Assembly: GCF_900106925.1 (NCBI RefSeq)
Contig: NZ_FNNZ01000003.1
Location: 290,092-354,091, forward strand
Direction: 5' to 3'
DNA length: 64,000 nt
Source: Thiocapsa roseopersicina
Lineage (GTDB): Bacteria; Pseudomonadota; Gammaproteobacteria; Chromatiales; Chromatiaceae
The stretch's first letter is position 1, and each line of letters opens with the position of its first letter. A program made the translations under genes and the position numbers. The notes beneath the pieces were generated by a model. That model had not been told where the DNA came from and searched no databases. It was given only the letters and a program-made list of their open reading frames with translations. This document shows, piece after piece, positions 9,161 to 16,272 of the stretch.

Positions 9161-9631
9161 ATGAGTATCAAGACGATCGAGGGCGCCATGCGCGCCGACA
9201 ATGCGCGCTTCTGCCTGGTGGTGTCGCGCTGGAACAGTTTCGTGGTCGAGGCGCTCGAGAAAGGCGCCATCGACACACTCAAGCGCCACGGTGCGACGGA
9301 TGACGCGCTGACGATCGTGCGTGTGCCCGGCGCCTTCGAGATGCCGGTGGCCATCGAGCGGATCGCAGCCAAGGGCAGTTTCGACGCCATCCTGGCGCTG
9401 GGTGCCGTGATCCGCGGCGGCACGCCGCATTTTGAATACGTCGCCGGGGAGTGCGTCAAAGGCATGGCCCAGGTCAGCCTCAAGTACGCTATCCCGGTCG
9501 CCTTCGGCGTGCTGACCGTGGACACCATCGAGCAGGCGATTGAGCGTGCCGGCACCAAGGCCGGCAACAAGGGCGCAGAGGCGGCCATGTCCGCCATCGA
9601 GATGGTCGACCTCTTGCGGCAGCTCGATTGA
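9161..9631 (+). CDS. ribH: 6,7-dimethyl-8-ribityllumazine synthase
   Basis: 156 residues. It contains [17 protein letters not shown], the phosphate/substrate loop [29 protein letters not shown] with the conserved histidine, and [15 protein letters not shown]. RibH condenses the pyrimidine and the butanone phosphate to lumazine and forms icosahedral or pentameric shells. Its stop shares one base with the nusB start. Confidence 0.96.
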   Translation: MSIKTIEGAMRADNARFCLVVSRWNSFVVEALEKGAIDTLKRHGATDDALTIVRVPGAFEMPVAIERIAAKGSFDAILALGAVIRGGTPHFEYVAGECVKGMAQVSLKYAIPVAFGVLTVDTIEQAIERAGTKAGNKGAEAAMSAIEMVDLLRQLD

Positions 9632-10128
9632 TGACGATCAGTCCCCGCAGTCAGTCACGCCGCTATGCCGCCTTGGCGCTCTATCAATGGCGGCTGACCG
9701 GCGAAGACCCGATGGAGATCAAACGCCATCTCCTCGATGACCCCGAGTGGCTCGATGCCGTCGCCGGCTCGCTGAATGGGTCCGAGGACGACGACGCCCC
9801 GCCCGATGCCAAGGAGCGGTTCAACTTCAACATGGAGCTGTTGGATCAACTGCTCACGGGTGTTCCGATCCATGTCGCGGAGATCGATTCCGAGCTTGAC
9901 CGGGTCCTCGACCGACCCATCAGTCAGGTCGATCCGGTGGAGCTCGCGATCCTGCGTCTGGGCGCCTTCGAGATCCTCTTCTCGGACTCCATTCCGGATC
10001 GCGTCGCCATCAACGAGGCGGTCGAGCTGACCAAGCTGCTCGGCGCCCATGAGGGGCACAAGTACGTCAACGGCGTGCTCGACAAGGTCGCGCGCGCGCA
10101 TGCGGCGGCGTCGGGACGGCCGGTCTAG
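9631..10128 (+). CDS. nusB: Transcription antitermination factor NusB
   Basis: 165 residues from the ATG at 9631, sharing an A with the ribH TGA; a TTG one codon earlier is also possible. QSRRYAALALYQWRLTG, LLTGVPIHVAEIDSELD, LDRPISQVDPVELAILRLGAFE and IPDRVAINEAVELTK mark the all-helical NusB fold. It binds boxA RNA with NusE/S10. The residues around 45-60 (EDDDAPPDAKE) are slightly longer and more acidic than in E. coli. Confidence 0.95.
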   Translation: MTISPRSQSRRYAALALYQWRLTGEDPMEIKRHLLDDPEWLDAVAGSLNGSEDDDAPPDAKERFNFNMELLDQLLTGVPIHVAEIDSELDRVLDRPISQVDPVELAILRLGAFEILFSDSIPDRVAINEAVELTKLLGAHEGHKYVNGVLDKVARAHAAASGRPV

Positions 10129-10145
10129 GCTCGCGGCACTGCAGG

Positions 10146-11120
10146 ATGGATGAAGGATCGCGATCCGAGTTCGATCTGATCGGCCGCTTCTTCGCCGATC
10201 TCGGTGCGCCGCGCGCCGACGTCCTGCTCGGCGTCGGCGACGATTGCGCCTTGCTCGAGGTCCCTGCCTGCCTGAGCCTGGCGGTCAGCATCGACACCCT
10301 GGTCGCCGGGATCCACTTCTTCCACGGTTGCGATGCCGAGGCCCTCGGACACAAGTCCCTGGCCGTCGGACTCAGCGATCTGGCCGCGATGGGCGCTGCG
10401 CCCGCCTGGGCGACGCTGGCCTTGACCCTACCCGAGCGCGACGACGACTGGCTCGCGGCATTCGCGCGTGGCTTCGGCGACCTGGCCCGAACCTACGGGG
10501 TGCGTTTGGTCGGCGGCGATACCACACGCGGCCCACTGAGCGTGACCGTGCAGGTCCATGGTCTGGTGCGCTCCGGTGCGGCGGTGCAGCGCGACGGCGC
10601 CCGCCCCGGCGACCTCGTCTGGGTGAGCGGGACGCTGGGCGATGCCGGGCTCGCGCTCCGGCTCATACGCGAGGGTGGTCCGGTCGATCCGGCATTGCGG
10701 GCGCGACTGGAACGCCCGGATCCGCGCGTCGCGCTCGGATCCGCGTTGCGCGGGATCGCCACCGCCATGATCGATCTCTCGGACGGTCTGGCCGGGGACC
10801 TTGGTCACATCCTCGCGGCGTCCGGTGTCGGGGCCGAGATCGACCTTACGGCCTTGCCATTGTCTCCCGCCGTGGTAAGCCGGATCGCATCCGAGGGCGA
10901 TTGGTCGCTGCCGCTGTCGAGCGGAGACGATTACGAGCTGTGTTTCTGCGCGCCGCCCGAGCATGCAGCGCTGATTGCATCGATGGCGGCGGGTCTGGGC
11001 TGTGCGCTGAGCGCCGTCGGCTGTATCAGCGCGGAGCCCGGGTTGATCCTGACGGGGCCGGACGGCGCCCCGACAAGCCTTTCGAGTGCCGGTTATGACC
11101 ACTTCTCGAACAACGCCTGA
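10146..11120 (+). CDS. thiL: Thiamine-monophosphate kinase
   Basis: 324 residues of the AIR synthase-like fold. It contains EFDLIGRFFADL, the Mg-nucleotide motif GVGDDCALLEV, SIDTLVAGIHF, KSLAVGLSDLAAMGA, GGDTTRGPLSVTVQV and, near the C-terminus, MIDLSDGLAGDLGHI and SSGDDYELCF. ThiL phosphorylates thiamine monophosphate to the diphosphate cofactor. It sits between nusB and pgpA as in most gammaproteobacteria. Confidence 0.95.
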   Translation: MDEGSRSEFDLIGRFFADLGAPRADVLLGVGDDCALLEVPACLSLAVSIDTLVAGIHFFHGCDAEALGHKSLAVGLSDLAAMGAAPAWATLALTLPERDDDWLAAFARGFGDLARTYGVRLVGGDTTRGPLSVTVQVHGLVRSGAAVQRDGARPGDLVWVSGTLGDAGLALRLIREGGPVDPALRARLERPDPRVALGSALRGIATAMIDLSDGLAGDLGHILAASGVGAEIDLTALPLSPAVVSRIASEGDWSLPLSSGDDYELCFCAPPEHAALIASMAAGLGCALSAVGCISAEPGLILTGPDGAPTSLSSAGYDHFSNNA

Positions 11121-11613
11121 CGGCATGCCCCAAAGCAGCTTCAAGTCCGGCTTCAATCCGCGACGCATCCATCACTGGATTGCCTTCGGTTTCGGCTCGG
11201 GATTGGCGCCGCGCGCGCCCGGAACAGTCGGCACGCTCGCGGCGATTCCGCTCTATCTGCTCTTGAGTCCTTTGGCCTGGCCGTCCTATGTCGGCCTGCT
11301 TGTCCTCTTCACGCTTGTCGGGATCTGGGCCTGCGACCGCACGGCACGTGATCTGGACTCCAAAGACCCCTCCGCGATCGTCTGGGACGAGTGGGTCGGC
11401 TTTCTCCTGACCATGATCGCCGCACCGGCCGGATGGCTCTGGATCCTCGCCGGTTTTGCCCTTTTCAGGCTCTTCGATATCTGGAAACCCTGGCCCGTGC
11501 GCGTGGCGGACCGGAAGGTGCCCGGCGGCCTCGGCATCATGCTCGACGACTTGGTCGCCGGGGCGATGGCCGCCATCCTCATGGCCCTAGCCGCCATGTG
11601 GATGCCGTTTTGA
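11095..11613 (+). CDS. pgpA: Phosphatidylglycerophosphatase A
   Basis: About 172 residues from the ATG at 11095, which overlaps thiL by 26 bases; the ATG at 11125 (4 bases after thiL) is equally possible. FGSGLAPRAPGTVGTLAAIP, WDEWVGFLLTM and the acidic-basic pattern FDIWKPWPVR...GLGIMLDDLVAG are characteristic. Three to four membrane segments are visible. It removes phosphate from phosphatidylglycerophosphate in the inner membrane. Confidence 0.94.
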   Translation: MTTSRTTPDGMPQSSFKSGFNPRRIHHWIAFGFGSGLAPRAPGTVGTLAAIPLYLLLSPLAWPSYVGLLVLFTLVGIWACDRTARDLDSKDPSAIVWDEWVGFLLTMIAAPAGWLWILAGFALFRLFDIWKPWPVRVADRKVPGGLGIMLDDLVAGAMAAILMALAAMWMPF

Positions 11614-11639
11614 GACCTTTGGTTCGAATTCCTCGATTC

Positions 11640-11726
11640 CTAAACCGCGGCAACGCCGACGGCGCAGGTTTCAACCGATGGCCAGCTCAGCCGAGAAGCT
11701 CGCAAAGAACCTCGGCCGCGGTTTAG
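11640..11726. repeat. 87-bp TIR element, copy B
   Basis: The ends are CTAAACCGCGGC (11640-11651) and GCCGCGGTTTAG (11715-11726). It lies between the convergent pgpA and uspA genes. The TTA inside the right arm is the TAA stop codon of uspA on the minus strand. The innermost bases GC/GC differ from TC/GA in other copies but still pair. Confidence 0.8.
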
Positions 11727-12193
11727 CCGGCCTCCTCGATCTTTACGCACAGCACGTCGCAGGTCGGGTTGCGCAGAACGGAGCGCGCCGTGGAGCCGAA
11801 AAGCCCCAAGAACCCGTGCCGTCCACGGCTTCCGATGACGACGAGGTCGACAGCCAGCTCGCCGGCAACCTCGTCGATCGTGCGACCGGTCGGACCGACA
11901 CGCACCAAGCGATCGGCGATCGGCACATCCAAGCGTTCACCCAAGACATCGAGCTCGCGCCGAGCGATCGCCAGCAGCTCCTCTTCCAGATCCAGGTTCT
12001 CCGGGACGGCGACGTCGCCCGCATAACCGACCGGCATATATTCCATCGTCGGCGGGACGTGCTCGACGACATGCAGCAGAAATAGCCGCGCACCCAGCAA
12101 TGATTTGAGTCGCTGTGCGCGTGCGACAACCGGCTCGCTTTCCTTCTCGAAATCCACCGCGAGCAACAGGCGTTGATAGTCGTGGTTGTCCAT
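11723..12193 (-). CDS. Universal stress protein, UspA family
   Basis: 156 residues. The N-terminus YQRLLLAVDFEKESEPVVARAQ and the C-terminal VIGSRGRHGFLGLFGSTARSVL give the Usp fold. The glycine motif is G2xG8xGS, one residue shorter than the usual ATP-binding spacing, so nucleotide binding is uncertain. LFLLHVVEHVPPTMEYM is typical of bacterial stress Usp proteins. The gene is bracketed by 87-bp TIR elements, with copy B forming its stop and copy C 28 bases upstream of its start. Confidence 0.88.
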   Translation of the reverse strand: MDNHDYQRLLLAVDFEKESEPVVARAQRLKSLLGARLFLLHVVEHVPPTMEYMPVGYAGDVAVPENLDLEEELLAIARRELDVLGERLDVPIADRLVRVGPTGRTIDEVAGELAVDLVVIGSRGRHGFLGLFGSTARSVLRNPTCDVLCVKIEEAG

Positions 12194-12220
12194 CGCAAAC
12201 CTCGCTGGCTGTATCTGAAC

Positions 12221-12309
12221 CTAAACCGCGTCGTGGAGTGACATGAATCGGCGCCGCTCTGTGGCCGGTTCGGCGCGCATAGGGGCGCGTCGGAGCCGAC
12301 GCGGTTTAG
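12221..12309. repeat. 89-bp TIR element, copy C
   Basis: The arms are CTAAACCGCGTC (12221-12232) and GACGCGGTTTAG (12298-12309). It lies 28 bases upstream of the uspA start codon. The interior contains further GC-rich self-complementary stretches (GGCGCC, GGCGCGC) not shared with other copies. Confidence 0.8.
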
Positions 12310-12473
12310 GTGATTGAAGGTCCTCTTCAAGTGTAATCGGCTTTCGAGATGTCACCAGCCCGTCGCCGTTGAGTCTGGTTCTCGATCACGCGTGTCTGCG
12401 AGCGAGCGGCGTGCCTGGCATCGGTCCTGCCACCTGCGGATACGCACGCCAAACCACTGGATCAAGCAAAAAC

Positions 12474-12559
12474 CTGAACCGCGTCAGCTCCAGCGCTGGT
12501 TTGTTTCCGCGACCTTGCTCACGCACGAGCCGTCTCGGATCGCACCGGACGCGGTTTAG
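12474..12559. repeat. 86-bp TIR element, copy D
   Basis: The arms are CTGAACCGCGTC (12474-12485) and GACGCGGTTTAG (12548-12559). The single departure from symmetry (G opposite T) would still pair as G-U in RNA. The right arm contributes the TAA stop of the yajD frame, as copy B does for uspA. Confidence 0.78.
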
Positions 12560-12972
12560 CCGTCTTTCTTCAGGAGATCGGCCAACCCTTCGAAGGGGTT
12601 GTGTGTCGTCTGCTTTCCGGCGACGCCCGGCTTGGAGACACGGCCGCCGGCCAGAGAGGCTAAGTGCTCCTCGTACTTCTGGTGCTCGTTGTCGTGGCAG
12701 TAGACGCAGAGCAGCTCCCAGTTGCTGCCGTCGGGCGGGTTGTTGTCGTGGTTCATGTCCTTGTGATGGACGGTGAGCTCGCGCAGGTTCTCGCGGGTGA
12801 AGGTGCGCGCACACCGCCCGCAGACCCAGTCGTAGAGTTTCAGGGCCTGCTCGCGATAGCCGGCGGCGCGCTCGTCGCTGGCCTTGCGGGCGTCGGCGAC
12901 CACGCGATCGAGCTTGGTGCTGTTGATGGGTTTGCCGGTCTTGGCGTGACGCGGACCGCTGCTCGAGGTCAT
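12556..12972 (-). CDS. yajD: YajD-family HNH nuclease (also in frame with the upstream rhombosortase)
   Basis: About 138 residues from the ATG at 12972, preceded by a good ribosome binding site (GAGGA, seven bases upstream). The HNH core ELTVHHKDMNHDNNPPDGSN lies between CxxC pairs CGRC and CVYC, ending in HDNEH, as in E. coli YajD. The likely role is DNA cleavage or an unknown HNH function. The reading frame continues upstream without a stop through the rhombosortase, so a fused 333-residue protein is also possible. Confidence 0.85.
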   Translation of the reverse strand: MTSSSGPRHAKTGKPINSTKLDRVVADARKASDERAAGYREQALKLYDWVCGRCARTFTRENLRELTVHHKDMNHDNNPPDGSNWELLCVYCHDNEHQKYEEHLASLAGGRVSKPGVAGKQTTHNPFEGLADLLKKDG

Positions 12973-13557
12973 CGAGGTGTCCTCTTGTGGATTGACGATG
13001 CCGGCAATCTTAGCCGGTCTTGCCGTCTCCAACACGATCCCGATCAGAAAACCGGCCGCGTGGGCGCTGTGCACCGGCGACCAGGCGGTGTCGCTGAAAA
13101 CGGCCTCGCCCGTCAGACACTCCAGCAGGATCTTGGCTGCAACGGCGAGTGCGAAGAGGATCGCGAGCGGGTCGCGCGACTCGGCCCTCCAGGTCGCGGC
13201 CAATCCAGCCCCGACGATCAGATTGACGATGCCCGAGAGACCGCAATAGGCGGCGAGTCCGGGCTCCAGCAGCATGACCGCTCCGACGATGCTCGGCATG
13301 CCAAGCAACAGCAGCGCTGTCATCCGGCCTCGCAGCACCGGCTCGTAAAGCCAACCGACCAGCAGGAGTCCGGCGACATCCAAGAGGAGATGGGCCGGGT
13401 CGCTGTGTGCGAGATGGGCCGAGAAGGCGCGCCAGGACTCGGCCCGGAGCGGGATGGATCGGTCCAGGATGAGGGTTTCCGGGACCGGTCCGAGGATCAG
13501 ATAGACGCCGACCGCCACGAGGGCGAATGCGAGTGTCCAGGGCATCTTGGACGTCAT
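12556..13557 (-). CDS. Rhombosortase (RrtA-like) in one frame with HNH nuclease
   Basis: An open frame of 333 codons. Residues 1-178 are a six-helix rhomboid-type protease with HLLLDVAGLLLVGWLYEP, the serine motif YCGLSG (about S108) and the histidine in HSAHAAGF (about H166). This pattern is that of rhombosortases, which cut GlyGly-CTERM surface proteins. A linker of about 17 residues leads straight into the YajD-like domain (M196 onward) with no stop. Either this is a true fusion, or the rhombosortase stop was lost and YajD is also started from its own RBS. The likely substrate gene lies directly upstream. Confidence 0.75.
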   Translation of the reverse strand: MTSKMPWTLAFALVAVGVYLILGPVPETLILDRSIPLRAESWRAFSAHLAHSDPAHLLLDVAGLLLVGWLYEPVLRGRMTALLLLGMPSIVGAVMLLEPGLAAYCGLSGIVNLIVGAGLAATWRAESRDPLAILFALAVAAKILLECLTGEAVFSDTAWSPVHSAHAAGFLIGIVLETARPAKIAGIVNPQEDTSMTSSSGPRHAKTGKPINSTKLDRVVADARKASDERAAGYREQALKLYDWVCGRCARTFTRENLRELTVHHKDMNHDNNPPDGSNWELLCVYCHDNEHQKYEEHLASLAGGRVSKPGVAGKQTTHNPFEGLADLLKKDG

Positions 13558-13581
13558 GACGGTGGCTCCGAGATGAGACTC

Positions 13582-13702
13582 CGTAGGTCGGGTTAGGCGA
13601 GCATCAGATGAGTTTTCAAACCCGCTCGGAGCCTTAAGCGCGCCGTAACCCGACGTTCCGCCTGGGAATGTCGGATTACGCTGCGCTAATCCGACCTACG
13701 CG
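13582..13702. repeat. Palindromic intergenic repeat (GTAGGTCGGGTTA type)
   Basis: The left arm GTAGGTCGGGTTAGGCGAGC and the right arm GTCGGATTACGCTGCGCTAA (continuing to TCCGACCTACG) belong to the same family as 6791-6923. It separates the VIT/VWA gene from the rhombosortase gene. The right arm encodes the last residues (RRSD) and the stop codon of the VIT/VWA protein. Confidence 0.7.
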
Positions 13703-15827
13703 CCGACGCGTCGGCCCGCCGACCGGTCCGAGCGCGGATCACGAGTATCGCGCCTAAGCCGAGGAGCATGAGCGCAACCTCCCACGGGGAGAGTGCGCCG
13801 GCACCGCCGCCCGATCCGTCCCCTGATCCGCCGCCTGCATGGGTCGCACGATTGCCCGTGAACATGGGCTCGGCTTGGTCGACGCGCGGGCTCGTCGGGG
13901 CCTGTTGAGTGCGTTGCTCGCGTGCGGCACGCTCGAGATCGCTGCGGGTTGCGTTCAGGCGCTCGATGCCGAGCTGCTCGAAGACCTCTTCGCGCAGAAC
14001 GACCATGCTGGTGCGATCGGTGACCAGTCCGTAGGCGACGCCCAGGTCGCGGACGGCGTCTTCCATGTCGGCATCCGGGCCGAAGTTCTCGATCTCATGC
14101 TCCATCTCGCGGATGCGGTCGTAGGCCCAGAGGCGCTCCAGCTCCGGGTTGTCGCTCGACTGGGCCGGGAAGGCGAAGCGCCCGCGGTATTGGGTCTCGG
14201 CGCCGGAGAGGCGACCGCTCAGGGTCAGCGTGGCCTCGCCGTCGCCCCAGTAGTGGCCGAGGAACATCAGCTGCTGGCCGCGATAGAGCGATCCGGGCCG
14301 GGCCGGGGTGAGATCCGTCGTCCGCACCCCGTCGATCTCGAGCTGGATGCCGTGCAGGGCGGCATGGGTCAGCTTGCTCGATGCGGCGAGGATCTCGCCC
14401 ACGATGTCGTCGGCGTTGGAAACCGAGCGGGCGAAGCCGTCGGACGCCTGCGTGAGTGCCTCCAGGAGCGGGCGGTTGGCGCTGTTGCCCATGATGAAGG
14501 TGAAGAGCCGCACATCCATCTTCTCGATCAGCCGGAGAAACTTGCGCTGCTCGGTCTCGCCGACGTTCGCGACACCGTCGGTCACCAGGATGATGCCGCT
14601 GGTGCGGTCCGCATCGACCCGATCCAGGCCGAGCTGGAGACCGGAGTAGAGGTCGGTACCGCCGTTCGGCTGCTCGGCGGCGACCCGGTCGGTCCATTCG
14701 AGCACGCTTGCGGCCGTTGCGGGGACATAGCCGCCGGTCAACTCGCGTGCGCTGTTGTTGAAGGTGACGATGCGAAAGCGGTCGTCCGGCCGGAGCTTGC
14801 CGAGCGCATGTCGGATTCCTTCGGCCAGCGTGCCGTACTTGCCCTGCATCGAGCCCGAGAGATCGAGCACGAAGACCCAGTCCGCGCCTTGGCTGATCGG
14901 CTGAAGGTCATCGCCGGGGGTGAGGGTCAGCAGGAAGGTGCCGCGACCGGCGGGGTCCGGTTTGTAGGTCACGAGATCGAGGCTGCCGGGCAGATCCTGT
15001 GCGAGGCGCCAGTAGACGACCAGATCCTTGTCCAGGCGATAGGGCTGCGTGGCGGCGCCGGGCGCACCGGGCTCGGTCGACGCGGTCGGCTCGCCGGGAT
15101 CGCCGTCGGCGGCGACGGCATCCAGGACGCCGTTGCTCAGGTGCAGATCCCAGCGCTGCGCGTCGAGCTTGTCGATCCGTGCATCGCTCGCGTTCGGTAT
15201 CCGCACCGCCTCGACCGGATAGCCCGAGCGCAGGCGCAGATCGAAGCGGAAGCGATCCTGCACCTCGGTGCTCGCCGTCCAAAAGGCGAGCTTCGCCTCG
15301 TCCACGCCGCCTTCTTCCAGCGGATAGACATAGCGCCCGATCCCGTGATCGATGCCGATCGGTTGCAGATAGACGAAGCGGACGCGCGTATCCTGCCCGG
15401 CCCGCACCGGTGCGACGCGGATGTCGAAGGTCCGATAGGCGTCCTTGACGGCAATCCCGGCGTCGCGTCCGGCGGCACGCTCGCTCTGGTAGACCTCTTC
15501 GGCGCGCTCCTTCGGAAGCACCTCTCCGGTCAAGGGCTTGCCGTCGATCCAGACCGTGACCTCGGCCACCGTACCTTGCTCGGGCACCGGGAAGGAGTAG
15601 GTCGCCTCGAGGTCTTGGGCGTGCGGGTTGTGGAAGACCTGCTCGACGGTTGTGACGGCATAGCCGTCCTGAACCAGGACATCGACCTGGTGATCGCGGA
15701 TCGAGAGGGCGGGCAGTGAGCCGTCGCTCGGGGTCAAGAGTCCCGCGGCCTGACTGACCGACGTCGTGAGTAAGAGGACGGTGAGCGTCCGGCCGATGGC
15801 CCCAAACAGGCGAGATGCGTCGTACAT
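13686..15827 (-). CDS. VIT/von Willebrand A surface protein with probable GlyGly-CTERM tail
   Basis: 713 residues. The signal peptide ends near SVSQAAG (about residue 28). A VIT domain (about 35-165) is followed by a VWA domain with the MIDAS start VLDLSGSM (D322, S324, S326) and TDGVANVGETE. The overall architecture is that of the 'marine proteobacterial sortase target protein' family. The C-terminus is not LPxTG but a Gly/Ser-rich run, then SPWEVALMLLGLGAILVI and RARTGRR, which fits GlyGly-CTERM. A strong RBS (TTGGAGG) precedes the ATG. The protein is probably exported and processed by the neighbouring rhombosortase. Confidence 0.85.
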   Translation of the reverse strand: MYDASRLFGAIGRTLTVLLLTTSVSQAAGLLTPSDGSLPALSIRDHQVDVLVQDGYAVTTVEQVFHNPHAQDLEATYSFPVPEQGTVAEVTVWIDGKPLTGEVLPKERAEEVYQSERAAGRDAGIAVKDAYRTFDIRVAPVRAGQDTRVRFVYLQPIGIDHGIGRYVYPLEEGGVDEAKLAFWTASTEVQDRFRFDLRLRSGYPVEAVRIPNASDARIDKLDAQRWDLHLSNGVLDAVAADGDPGEPTASTEPGAPGAATQPYRLDKDLVVYWRLAQDLPGSLDLVTYKPDPAGRGTFLLTLTPGDDLQPISQGADWVFVLDLSGSMQGKYGTLAEGIRHALGKLRPDDRFRIVTFNNSARELTGGYVPATAASVLEWTDRVAAEQPNGGTDLYSGLQLGLDRVDADRTSGIILVTDGVANVGETEQRKFLRLIEKMDVRLFTFIMGNSANRPLLEALTQASDGFARSVSNADDIVGEILAASSKLTHAALHGIQLEIDGVRTTDLTPARPGSLYRGQQLMFLGHYWGDGEATLTLSGRLSGAETQYRGRFAFPAQSSDNPELERLWAYDRIREMEHEIENFGPDADMEDAVRDLGVAYGLVTDRTSMVVLREEVFEQLGIERLNATRSDLERAAREQRTQQAPTSPRVDQAEPMFTGNRATHAGGGSGDGSGGGAGALSPWEVALMLLGLGAILVIRARTGRRADASARRSD

Positions 15828-15844
15828 GAGAGACCTCCAAAATA

Positions 15845-15950
15845 TGAACGATGTTCAATTAAGACGCATCGAAAAGGCCGGGTCGGCCGGCCTATTTGAA
15901 CGTCGTTTATTTATATAGTCGAAAAATAAGCGATGTTCAAATAATATTTT
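15845..15950 (-). promoter_or_regulatory. Promoter with three TTGAAC-N-TCG operator copies
   Basis: On the minus strand, a -35 TTGAAC (15940-15935) and a -10 TATATA (15917-15912) are 17 bases apart and drive the VIT/VWA gene. Copies of TTGAAC(A/G)TCG(T/C)T overlap the -35, lie just downstream of the -10 (near 15897-15907) and lie near the start codon, where TGAACGATGTTCA (15845-15857) is a full palindrome. This arrangement suggests repression by a dimeric TetR-type regulator, whose gene is not in the window. The region is AT-rich compared with its surroundings. Confidence 0.6.
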
Positions 15951-15968
15951 CGGGTGGTTCGGTTGCGG

Positions 15969-16272
15969 CTAGCTATCAGCCTCCGGCCTCCGCCTCTCCG
16001 CATCGGTGCCGGTCACCGCTTGAGAGAGGTAGAGATAGGGCTTGAGCGCCTTGTCCACCGTGCGGTTGGTGATCTTGGTCATGGCCTGACCTAACGGCTT
16101 GGAGTCGTTCGTCTTGGTCTGGTCTGCCCCGATGTTGCGGTCGACCAGGAGCAGGATGCGTTTCTTGGCACCGGATCGCCACAGCCGTCAGATGATCTGA
16201 AAGGCGGTGTAGGTCTTGCCGGTGCCGGTGGCCACGACCAGCAGGATGCGGTCCGCGGCTCTTTTCGACGCC
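15969..16272 (-). pseudogene. Type I restriction subunit R fragment (hsdR remnant)
   Basis: The minus strand translates as ADRILLVVATGTGKTYTAFQ-II-stop-RLWRSGAKKRILLLVDRNI, then DQTKTNDSKPLGQAMTKITN. This is the Walker A to motif II region of an HsdR helicase of a different subtype from the full hsdR at 36660. A TGA replaces the expected TGG tryptophan codon. Both ends are missing. It abuts the MFS stop codon. Confidence 0.8.

Noticed and set aside
16000..16272. A short ORF (15976-16182, minus) as a gene
   Set aside because: It is an out-of-frame shadow; another frame on the same strand gives clear HsdR sequence with one stop.
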